Positions 1-6,163 of a stretch of 9,812 nt of DNA are shown here, piece by piece. Source of the DNA: an uncultured Ruminococcus sp. Its GTDB lineage: Bacteria; Bacillota; Clostridia; Oscillospirales; Ruminococcaceae. Under the pieces are notes generated by a model that was not told where the DNA came from, ran no database searches, and saw only the letters and a program-made list of their open reading frames with translations. Made by a program: the position numbers and the translations under genes. Location of the stretch: contig CAMHBN010000055.1 of assembly GCA_946183385.1 (NCBI GenBank), positions 1 to 9,812 on the forward strand. The letters run 5' to 3'. The first letter of the stretch is position 1, and each line of letters opens with the position of its first letter.

Positions 1-201
1 TCCGAGACGTCTTTCAGGATACATATGCTCCTGCACGAAATGGAAGACCCGTACAAGGAAGTCTTCGAGCTCCGCGTCTTCGGAGAGCTCTCATTCACCC
101 AGATCGGAGCTATCTTCCGGAAGACCGAAACATGGGCAAGAGTCACATATCACCGCGCCAGATTGAAGCTCAAGGAAAGGATGGATAAAAATGAAATATA
201 A
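1..201 (+). CDS. ECF-family RNA polymerase sigma factor, C-terminal part (5' end outside window)
   Basis: Frame 1 is open from the left edge to a TAA at 199-201, giving the last 66 residues of a sigma-70 family protein. They match region 4, the helix-turn-helix that contacts the -35 element. A helix with the pattern LHEMEDPYKEVFELRVFGE is followed by SFTQIGAIFRKTETWARVTY and then HRARLKLKERM, the usual recognition helix and basic tail of ECF sigma factors. Region 2, which binds -10 DNA and core polymerase, lies outside the window. The stop codon is 11 bases inside the next gene, a zinc-finger anti-sigma factor, which is the standard arrangement for an ECF sigma and its cognate inhibitor. The family call is firm. 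The regulon and inducing signal are unknown, although the third gene suggests an envelope or surface role. Confidence 0.9.
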   Translation, partial: SETSFRIHMLLHEMEDPYKEVFELRVFGELSFTQIGAIFRKTETWARVTYHRARLKLKERMDKNEI

Positions 202-1186
202 CTGCGATATGATAAGCGACCTGCTCCCGCTGTATATGGATAAGGCATGCAGCAAATCGAGCGCAGAAGCTGTCGAGCAGCACCTCAGCGAGTGCCCTGC
301 CTGTGCGGGAGTGCTCGAAAATATGAAGAAGTGCGACACCGTTATCGACAAGGCTATTGAAAAGGAGCGGACTGAGGTCATCTCCAAGCAGGCGAAGTTC
401 TTCAGGCGGCGCTCCGCTATCGCGGGCAGTATCATCGGTGCGATATTCGCGATACCGATTCTCGTCTGCCTCATCGTCAACATCGCCACGGGTGCAGGGC
501 TGACGTGGTTCTTCATCGTGCTCGCAGCGATGCTCATTCCCGCCTCGCTCACAGTCGTGCCGCTTATGGCTCCCGACAACAAGTTCCTGTGGACTGTCAG
601 CTCCTTCGTGGCAAGCCTGCTCGTTCTCTTTGCCGTGTGCAGTATCTACTCGCACGGAGGCTGGTTCTTCATCGCGTCCGCGGCTGTGCTGTTCGGGCTG
701 TCGATACCGCTGATGCCCTTCGTCGTCAACTGCAAGCCCGTCGCGAAGCTCCTCGGCAATAACAAGGCTCTCGCGGTCGTGAGCACCTACACGCTGACCT
801 ACGCGCTGATGATGACATTTATCGGCATCAAGGTCGGTACTCTCTCGTACTTCCGCGCGGCGCTGGCGTTCTCGCTGCCGTTCCTGCTCTTTATGTGGGC
901 GATTTTCGCGCTGATACGCTACCCTAAGTGGAACGGTCTGCTCAAGGCTGCTTCGTGCATACTCGCGGGCTCGCTGATATTCTTCTTCAACGACACCATC
1001 GTGTACCTGCTCCTCGGACAGGGACTGCATTTCCCCACGTTTGAGCCGTCGCTCACCACCACCGACAGCCTCAACAGCGTAATGTGCTGGAGCGTGCTCG
1101 GACTCGGCGTCCTCACCTCTGCGATATTCGCGATATTCGGATTCATAAAGCTTTCAAAAAAGGATAAAAAGGAGACTTCAAAATGA
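191..1186 (+). CDS. Polytopic membrane anti-sigma factor with zf-HC2 (ZAS) zinc finger
   Basis: This 331-residue protein should hold the upstream sigma factor inactive at the membrane. The N-terminal ~60 residues form a ZAS-type anti-sigma domain. C5, H31, C35 and C38 give C-x25-H-x3-C-x2-C, with the core HLSECPAC at 31-38. This is the same spacing, as I recall it, as the zinc ligands of Streptomyces RsrA. After a basic stretch (FRRR, 71-74) the rest is hydrophobic, with about eight likely membrane spans near 75-98, 103-125, 131-152, 157-180, 193-214, 220-243, 252-274 and 296-319, and a lysine-rich cytoplasmic tail. Many ZAS anti-sigmas have no span or one, so this one is unusually polytopic. 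The ATG at 191 has an AAGGAAAGG ribosome binding site just upstream and overlaps the sigma gene by 11 bases, implying translational coupling. The zinc-finger call is firm; sigma partnership is inferred from adjacency. Confidence 0.85.
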   Translation: MKYNCDMISDLLPLYMDKACSKSSAEAVEQHLSECPACAGVLENMKKCDTVIDKAIEKERTEVISKQAKFFRRRSAIAGSIIGAIFAIPILVCLIVNIATGAGLTWFFIVLAAMLIPASLTVVPLMAPDNKFLWTVSSFVASLLVLFAVCSIYSHGGWFFIASAAVLFGLSIPLMPFVVNCKPVAKLLGNNKALAVVSTYTLTYALMMTFIGIKVGTLSYFRAALAFSLPFLLFMWAIFALIRYPKWNGLLKAASCILAGSLIFFFNDTIVYLLLGQGLHFPTFEPSLTTTDSLNSVMCWSVLGLGVLTSAIFAIFGFIKLSKKDKKETSK

Positions 1187-2115
1187 AACTTACTGCCAAG
1201 CTTATTACTGTTATTATGACCGCTGTGATGATATTCAGCCTCACAAGCTGTGTTGCAAATGTGAACATCTACGACCACGGCGACAGCTATACCGCCGGCG
1301 ACTTCGAGACAAGCTCCGAAGTAACTGCCCTCGACATCGACTGGAGCTCCGGCTTCGTAAATGTGTCGTACCACGACAAGGACACCGTTTCCGTCACAGA
1401 GACCTGCAACGTCGAGCTCAAGGACTCGCAGAAGGTGCACACCTGGCTCGACGGCAAGACTCTGCACATCCGCTTCTGCAAGTCGGGCAAGAGCTTCAAC
1501 CTCACCAACGCCGAAAAGAAGCTCGACGTGAAGCTCCCCAGGACCATAGAGCTCGAAAAGCTCAGCTATGACGGCTCGTCCGCTGAGGCTACGTTCGAGG
1601 AGATAACCGCTGCGGATTTCAGCATTGACACCTCGTCGGGCGATATCACACTCAGCGGCTGTTCCGCCAATACCTTCGACATCGACTCCTCTTCGGGCGA
1701 CATTATCCTCTCGCAGACAGGCGAGACCGAGAAGCTCAGCGCTGACTCGTCGTCCGGTTCTCTCACAGTTGACGCCGAGAAGATCGGCGAGCTCAAAGCC
1801 GATACCTCGTCAGGCGAGATGAAGTTCAATATAGCTTCCGCGGACAAGGTGACTACCGACTCTTCAAGCGGCGATGTGGAGCTCCGACTCGGAGCAATGC
1901 CCGCCGAGACCGCTATGGACGCTTCATCGGGCGATATTACGCTCTATCTGCCCAAGGACGCAAGCTTCACCGCCGACATCGACACCTCGTCGGGCGATTT
2001 CGATTCCGAGTTCTCGCTCTCCAAGAAGGGCGACACCTACGTCTGCGGCGAGGGTACGAACAAGCTCGATATAGACACATCATCGGGCGATGTGAAGATA
2101 TTTACGCAAGAATAA
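1183..2115 (+). CDS. Lipoprotein with DUF4097-type beta-strand repeat domain
   Basis: A 310-residue exported protein. Residues 1-22 are a signal peptide with a hydrophobic core ending in a lipobox, LTSC, so C23 should be lipidated and the mature protein anchored on the outer face of the membrane. Residues about 45-145 are a less regular beta-rich part containing DWSSGFV and DGSSAE. From D149 to D303 there are eight copies of D-[TSA]-S-S-G-[DES], their Asp residues at 149, 168, 188, 207, 226, 246, 267 and 298. The period is 19-21 residues apart from a longer last interval. This is the signature of DUF4097/GIN-type repeats, which are expected to fold as a right-handed beta helix. The ATG overlaps the anti-sigma stop (ATGA) with GGAG 8-9 bases upstream. 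It is probably regulated with, and possibly by, the sigma/anti-sigma pair. Biochemical role unknown: adhesive, structural or signal-sensing roles are all possible. Confidence 0.85.
   Translation: MKLTAKLITVIMTAVMIFSLTSCVANVNIYDHGDSYTAGDFETSSEVTALDIDWSSGFVNVSYHDKDTVSVTETCNVELKDSQKVHTWLDGKTLHIRFCKSGKSFNLTNAEKKLDVKLPRTIELEKLSYDGSSAEATFEEITAADFSIDTSSGDITLSGCSANTFDIDSSSGDIILSQTGETEKLSADSSSGSLTVDAEKIGELKADTSSGEMKFNIASADKVTTDSSSGDVELRLGAMPAETAMDASSGDITLYLPKDASFTADIDTSSGDFDSEFSLSKKGDTYVCGEGTNKLDIDTSSGDVKIFTQE
1627..2091 (+). repeat. Eight-copy D-x-SSG-D protein repeat encoded in the DUF4097 lipoprotein
   Basis: The segment encodes eight D-x-S-S-G turns spaced about 57-63 bases apart, with a final interval of 93 bases. 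Synonymous codons vary (tcgtcg, tcttcg, tcatcg, tcaagc), so the DNA repeats are diverged while the protein motif is kept. One 18-base stretch is identical at 1627-1644 and 1981-1998. Divergent DNA with conserved protein argues for an old, selected repeat rather than recent slippage. Confidence 0.8.
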
Positions 2116-2118
2116 GAC

Positions 2119-2150
2119 AAAGCCGTTACCCTTTCGGGTAACGGCTTTTT
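2119..2150. terminator. Rho-independent terminator, probably bidirectional, between convergent units
   Basis: A 13-bp perfect stem (2119-2131 with 2136-2148) encloses a TTTC loop and is followed by a T run at 2146-2150. It starts four bases after the stop of the DUF4097 gene, so it ends the sigma operon. On the minus strand it lies 12 bases beyond the ABC exporter stop, and the stem there ends in TTT followed by GTCTT, so it can also terminate that gene. Confidence 0.9.
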
Positions 2151-2161
2151 GCGCAAATATA

Positions 2162-4018
2162 TCAGCTCTCGCCCTCGGAGTAGCTGAATTCGGGCTGTAT
2201 GTGCTCGGTAGCCTTGCTGAACTGCGTCTCGTAGAGCTGCGTGTACACTCCGCCCGCTCCGACAAGCTCCTGATGTGTGCCGCGCTCCGCTATCTCGCCG
2301 TCCTTGATGACGAGTATCTCGTCCGCGGCAAGAATTGTAGAAAGGCGGTGCGCGATGAGTATGCTCGTTCGCGTGGCTATGAGCGGCTCTATCGCGTCCT
2401 GTATCTTCTGCTCGGATATCGAATCGAGGGCTGAGGTCGCCTCGTCGAATATCATCAGCGCGGGGTCTTTCAGAAGTATACGCGCTATCGAGATACGCTG
2501 CTTCTCGCCGCCCGAGAGCTTCAGACCGCGGTTGCCGACCACGGTGTCAAGTCCCGTTTCCTGCTTCTCGATGAAGTCGTAGATGTTCGCTCGCTTGCAC
2601 GCCTCTATCAGCTCGGGCTCGGTGGCATCGGGCTTTGCATAGAGCAGGTTCTCGCGTATCGTGCCGTTGAAGAGGTAGGTCTCCTGACTGACGATACCGA
2701 TATTCTCGCGCAGGAAGCTGAGGTCGAGCCTGCGGACGTCCGTGCCGTCAAATAAGACGCTTCCGTCGATGACATCATACAGGCGCGGGATAAGGTTGAT
2801 GAGCGTACTCTTGCCCGAGCCCGAAGGTCCGACGATAGCGATACACTTTCCTTTGCTGAGTGTGAAGCTGATGTCGTGCAGTATCTCGCGCTCGGGGTCG
2901 TAGTAAAAGCGCACGTTGCGGAACTCCACCTCGCCCTCGGCTGAGCTCGGACGTACCGCGTCGGGAGCATTCTCTATCTCCGGCTTCATGTCGTAATACT
3001 CGAAGATTCGCGTGAACATCGCCATCGAGCGTATCCAGTCCACCTGTATGTTAAGGAGCTGATTCACGGGCATATACATCTTGCCGAGCAGTGCCACGAG
3101 AACGCTTATCTGTCCGACCGTTATCGACTTGTCGAAGCGCATCATGATGATGCCTCCGACGAGATATATCAGCATAGGTCCGATGTTCGTGAACGTTCCG
3201 AGCGCCATGCGGAACCATCTGCCCGCCATGCTCTCCTTGATGTTCAGACCTATCATCTTGCGGTTGACCGTCTCGTAGTGGTCGTACTCTCGCTCCTCCA
3301 TGCCGAACTGCTTCACAAGGAGCTGTCCGCTGACGGAGAGAGTCTCGTTGAGTATGCCGTTTATCTCGTCGCTGCACGCCTGCGAGTCCTTCGTTATCGA
3401 CCAGCGGCGCTTGCCCGCGCTCCTCGTCGGGATGACGAACAGCGGCACTACCGCTATGCCCACGAGCGCGAGCTTCCAGTTCTCGCTGAACATCAGCACC
3501 AGCGCTACCGTCAGCGTGACCGCGTTCGAGATTATGCTCGTCAGCGTGCTCGTGATTATCTGCTGTACGCCCGAAATATCGCTCGTCATGCGGGTGATGA
3601 TGTCGCCCTGATTGTTCGTCGTGAAGAAGCGCATCGACATCTTCTGCAGGTGCGAGTACATCGAATTGCGCATATCGAAGGTGATGTGCTGGGCTATCCA
3701 CGTGTTGAGGTAGCTCTCGAGTATGCCGATGAGGTTCGCGACGAGCGTTACTCCGAATGAGAGCAGTATGTAGAATACCAGCGCTTTCATGTTCTTTGCG
3801 ATGAGTCCGTCGTCAATTATCCTGCCCGTCAGTACGGAGGGAAGCAGAGTCAGCACGGCGGAGCACAGTATCGCGGCGAGCACGAATACGAGCTGTAGTC
3901 TGTACGGCTTCAGATATGAGAATATGCGCTTTATCAGCGCCTTCGTTACTTTGGGTTTGTTCTTTTTTTCCTCGTCGGTCAGGTATCCCGGACCGAGTCT
4001 TCCGTTCGGTGGCGGCAT
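2162..4018 (-). CDS. ABC exporter, fused membrane and ATPase domains (MdlB/LmrA-like)
   Basis: A 618-residue type IV ABC exporter half-transporter that pumps an unidentified substrate outward using ATP. Six membrane spans lie roughly at 43-65, 79-101, 155-177, 181-199, 275-293 and 300-318. The ATPase domain follows: Walker A GPSGSGKST at 397-405, Q-loop Q445, signature LSGGEKQR at 501-508, Walker B ALMIFDEA at 520-527 with its catalytic Glu, D-loop SALD at 529-532 and switch His557. All catalytic motifs are intact, so a homodimer would have two working sites. The start at 4018 is chosen because an AAAAAGGAGG site sits 7 bases upstream. A longer reading frame beginning at a TTG at 4051 would put its start inside the promoter -10 box. 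The N-terminus is proline/glycine rich (MPPPNGRLGPG), as in many Firmicute members. It stands alone with its own promoter; such exporters often occur as heterodimeric pairs, but no partner is present here. Substrates could be drugs, lipids or peptides. Confidence 0.92.
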   Translation of the reverse strand: MPPPNGRLGPGYLTDEEKKNKPKVTKALIKRIFSYLKPYRLQLVFVLAAILCSAVLTLLPSVLTGRIIDDGLIAKNMKALVFYILLSFGVTLVANLIGILESYLNTWIAQHITFDMRNSMYSHLQKMSMRFFTTNNQGDIITRMTSDISGVQQIITSTLTSIISNAVTLTVALVLMFSENWKLALVGIAVVPLFVIPTRSAGKRRWSITKDSQACSDEINGILNETLSVSGQLLVKQFGMEEREYDHYETVNRKMIGLNIKESMAGRWFRMALGTFTNIGPMLIYLVGGIIMMRFDKSITVGQISVLVALLGKMYMPVNQLLNIQVDWIRSMAMFTRIFEYYDMKPEIENAPDAVRPSSAEGEVEFRNVRFYYDPEREILHDISFTLSKGKCIAIVGPSGSGKSTLINLIPRLYDVIDGSVLFDGTDVRRLDLSFLRENIGIVSQETYLFNGTIRENLLYAKPDATEPELIEACKRANIYDFIEKQETGLDTVVGNRGLKLSGGEKQRISIARILLKDPALMIFDEATSALDSISEQKIQDAIEPLIATRTSILIAHRLSTILAADEILVIKDGEIAERGTHQELVGAGGVYTQLYETQFSKATEHIQPEFSYSEGES

Positions 4019-4025
4019 GAACATT

Positions 4026-4035
4026 CCTCCTTTTT
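4026..4035 (-). promoter_or_regulatory. Ribosome binding site that fixes the ABC exporter start
   Basis: Read on the minus strand this is AAAAAGGAGG, a near-perfect anti-16S match, 7 bases before the ATG at 4018-4016. An in-frame ATG two codons earlier (4024-4022) is only one base from the GGAGG and is too close to be used. Confidence 0.8.
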
Positions 4036-4050
4036 GTTTCATACATCTCA

Positions 4051-4078
4051 ATTATACCATTTTTTGTAAGTTTGTCAA
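4051..4078 (-). promoter_or_regulatory. Consensus sigma-A promoter for the ABC exporter
   Basis: On the minus strand, TTGACA (4078-4073) and TATAAT (4056-4051) are both perfect consensus hexamers separated by 16 bases, inside an AT-rich island in otherwise GC-rich DNA. Transcription should start near 4044-4046, leaving a leader of roughly 27 bases. I see no clear operator repeat around it, so expression may be fairly constitutive. Confidence 0.85.
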
Positions 4079-4100
4079 TTCATTATTCCTTGCACCACAC

Positions 4101-4138
4101 AAAAAAGGTCGCTGCACCACGGCGGCACAGCGACCTTT
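4101..4138 (-). terminator. Rho-independent terminator after the histidine kinase operon
   Basis: An 11-bp perfect stem (4104-4114 with 4128-4138) flanks a 13-base loop. Read on the minus strand the stem is followed by six T (4106-4101). It begins 8 bases after the kinase stop and ends the five-gene operon 23 bases before the exporter's -35 box, separating the two minus-strand transcription units. Confidence 0.85.
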
Positions 4139-4146
4139 ATCACGTT

Positions 4147-5460
4147 TTATCCCAGCGGCTGAGCTTCAAGGAAAATAACGAATTCCATCTCGGAGGTCTC
4201 CCCGATACGCCGCGCATGAACGCTCCCGCCAAGAGCTTTTGCAGTCTCGTGGACGACGTACAGACCAATTCCGCTTCCGCTCTTGTCAGCGGCATTCGAG
4301 CCGCGCCAGTAGCTCCTGAATACGTAGGGCAGCTCGTTCTCGGGGAGAAGCTCTCCCCTGCTGCGCACCGATATCGAGAAGCCCTCGTCCTGCTTCATCA
4401 TCTGCACGGTTATGCCCGTTCCGTCGCCGTATTTCAGCGCATTCTCCAGCAGCTGATTTACCGCGCGGTACAGCGCATATTTGTCGCTCTCGAGCACAGG
4501 TGCCCCCTTGCACTCCACCGTGAACGGTATGTGCAGGAGCTTCATCCTGTCCGTGTATTCGCTGCGGACGAGCTCCGCAAGCTCGCTCAGGCAGAACGAG
4601 TTTATCTCTATGTCGTAACCGTCGAGCGAGGCGTCCGCGGCAGACATCAGCTCCTCCGCGAGCGACTGAATCTTTTCGGCGTTTTTGTCTATCTTGTCGG
4701 CAATTTCGGCGGTCGCGCCCGCTTCGGTGTAGAGCCCCGTCCGCACTGCGTCTGTGTAGAGCCGTATATTCGCCACGGGAGTCTTTACGCCGTGCGCGAT
4801 AGATGTAACGAGGCGCTGGTGCTCGCCCTCAAGCGCGTGTATCCGCCTGCTGTTCGCGGCGAGGACGTCCGTGAGCATATTCATTCCCCACACATATTTG
4901 CCGAAGAAGCGGCTTTTACTCTCGGGGAGCTTCTGTATGTCACGCAGACGCGCGAGCTTTTCGGGGTACTCCGACAGCCGTCTGAACGGCATGATTATTT
5001 TGATGTACGTGCCTGCGATAAACAGCGCAACCAAGGCGAATCCCGCACACATCACGATATTCACGCAGAGCCTTACCTTATCGAACGAGGTATCCGCGAA
5101 ACGGTATTCCACAAGTCCCGCAAGAGTGCCGTCCTCGCCGTAGAGCCCGCACACCGCGCACCTCTCGCCTGTGTCGGCATAGAAATCAGAACCGCTGTCT
5201 GAAAGAGATATGAATCTGACCGACTCGGGTGCTCTTTCTCCGAAATCGGCGCTCCACTGCGCAAAGCTGTCCGCGATGAAATCCTCGGGAGAGCCGCCCT
5301 CCGCATAAGCTGAACCAATACTGCTGTTTATCCTGTTCACGACGACGTTCCTGTCGCCGAGCTGCCGCTCATACATCCTGTCAAAAGCGGCATTGAAGCC
5401 GACCATCACCGCTGCAAACAGCACCGCAGCGACGATGACCATGCGTATCATCTTTTTCAT
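4147..5460 (-). CDS. Membrane sensor histidine kinase with extracytoplasmic sensor domain
   Basis: A 437-residue kinase, partner of the response regulator just upstream. Spans at about 4-26 and 133-155 bracket a ~105-residue extracytoplasmic domain. A HAMP-like linker beginning IMPFRRL (156-162) and a helical stretch lead to the dimerisation and phosphorylation helix, with H-box SIAHGVKTP at 220-228 and phosphoacceptor His223. The ATPase domain shows an N-box (NQLLENALKYGDG, N340), an F-box-like YVFRSYWRG (379-387) and a G2 box GSGIGL (395-400). The G1 box is atypical, with SRG at 367-369 where D-x-G or N-x-G is usual. The sensor domain has a C-A-V-C pair at 101-104. The start codon overlaps the regulator's stop (ATGA) with only a weak GGTGA upstream, so translation probably depends on coupling. 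The sizeable sensor domain distinguishes it from BceS-type kinases, which have almost no extracellular loop. Ligand unknown. Confidence 0.92.
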   Translation of the reverse strand: MKKMIRMVIVAAVLFAAVMVGFNAAFDRMYERQLGDRNVVVNRINSSIGSAYAEGGSPEDFIADSFAQWSADFGERAPESVRFISLSDSGSDFYADTGERCAVCGLYGEDGTLAGLVEYRFADTSFDKVRLCVNIVMCAGFALVALFIAGTYIKIIMPFRRLSEYPEKLARLRDIQKLPESKSRFFGKYVWGMNMLTDVLAANSRRIHALEGEHQRLVTSIAHGVKTPVANIRLYTDAVRTGLYTEAGATAEIADKIDKNAEKIQSLAEELMSAADASLDGYDIEINSFCLSELAELVRSEYTDRMKLLHIPFTVECKGAPVLESDKYALYRAVNQLLENALKYGDGTGITVQMMKQDEGFSISVRSRGELLPENELPYVFRSYWRGSNAADKSGSGIGLYVVHETAKALGGSVHARRIGETSEMEFVIFLEAQPLG

Positions 5461-6137
5461 GTTACGTCACCGAATCTGTAGCCGACCTTCCACACCGTCT
5501 GTATCAGCTTCGGCGAGTTCGGGTCCTGCTCTATCTTCTCGCGCAGCCAGCGGATATGCACGCTCACGGTGCCGGGCTCGGTGAAGCAGTCCGCTCCCCA
5601 CACGGCGTTGAAGAGCTCCTCCTTGCCGACAGCCTCGCCCTCGTGCTCCATCAGGTATTGCAGGAGCTCGAACTCCTTGGCGTTGAGGCGCAGCTCCCGT
5701 CCGCCGAGAGTTACGCGCCGTGAAGCCGTATCCAGCGTTATGCCGCAGCTGCTCACTACCCTGCCCGCCTCGCTCGGAGCCTTGCGCTTCATGAGTGCGC
5801 GTACCTTTGCCGTCAGCACCTTCACCGAGAACGGCTTGTCGATGTAGTCGTCCGCGCCCGTATCATACCCGAGAAGCTTGCTGTCCTCGTCGGTCTGGGC
5901 GCTCATCATCAGAACGGGTATATCCTGCTTTTTGCGTATCTCCGAGCATATCTCGTAGCCGTCCATCGCAGGCAGCATCACGTCGAGCAGTACAAGACGG
6001 AAAGCCTCGCCTTTAAGCAGCACAAGGGCTTCCTCGGCAGAGCTGCAAAGCTGCACCGAGAAGCCCTCTTTTTCCATAAAATCGCTTACGAGCCGACCCA
6101 GCTCGGAGTCGTCCTCTATGATAAGAATGTCGGTCAT
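5457..6137 (-). CDS. OmpR/PhoB-family response regulator
   Basis: A 226-residue DNA-binding regulator. The receiver domain (about 1-118) has the acidic pair D9/D10, phosphoacceptor Asp52 in LVLLDVMLPAMDG, the switch Ser79 (MMSA) and conserved Lys101 in the DYIDKPF motif. The winged-helix domain (about 125-222) shows LNAKEFELLQYLMEHEG, the recognition region GTVSVHIRWLREKIE and the closing wing LIQTVWKVGYRF, all typical of the OmpR class. The ATG at 6137 has CGGAGA about 7 bases upstream. The gene starts 26 bases after the lipoprotein stop and overlaps the kinase by 4 bases. It likely regulates its own operon, but the operon's main promoter is beyond the right edge, so binding sites cannot be examined. 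Confidence 0.95.
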   Translation of the reverse strand: MTDILIIEDDSELGRLVSDFMEKEGFSVQLCSSAEEALVLLKGEAFRLVLLDVMLPAMDGYEICSEIRKKQDIPVLMMSAQTDEDSKLLGYDTGADDYIDKPFSVKVLTAKVRALMKRKAPSEAGRVVSSCGITLDTASRRVTLGGRELRLNAKEFELLQYLMEHEGEAVGKEELFNAVWGADCFTEPGTVSVHIRWLREKIEQDPNSPKLIQTVWKVGYRFGDVT

Positions 6138-6163
6138 ATATTTCTCCGGATATAGTAGTATGC

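Noticed and set aside
170..1030. A 286-residue minus-strand open frame opposite the anti-sigma factor
   Set aside because: Composition is dominated by Arg, Glu, Asp and His, typical of an antisense shadow of a hydrophobic protein, and it overlaps a gene with clear zinc-finger motifs and operon spacing.
440..1135. A 15-base identical repeat (gcgatattcgcgata) at 440-454 and 1121-1135
   Set aside because: Both copies encode Ala-Ile-Phe-Ala-Ile within membrane spans, so the match is explained by similar residues and codon preference.
4019..4051. N-terminal extension of the ABC exporter from a TTG at 4051
   Set aside because: That codon lies in the -10 box of the promoter and would be upstream of the transcript start; the good ribosome binding site points to 4018.
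4072..5202. A 376-residue plus-strand open frame opposite the histidine kinase
   Set aside because: It is the mirror of a strongly supported kinase gene, lacks a ribosome binding site and any recognisable domain, is rich in Arg/His/Val as expected for a GC-biased antisense frame, and runs through the kinase operon's terminator.
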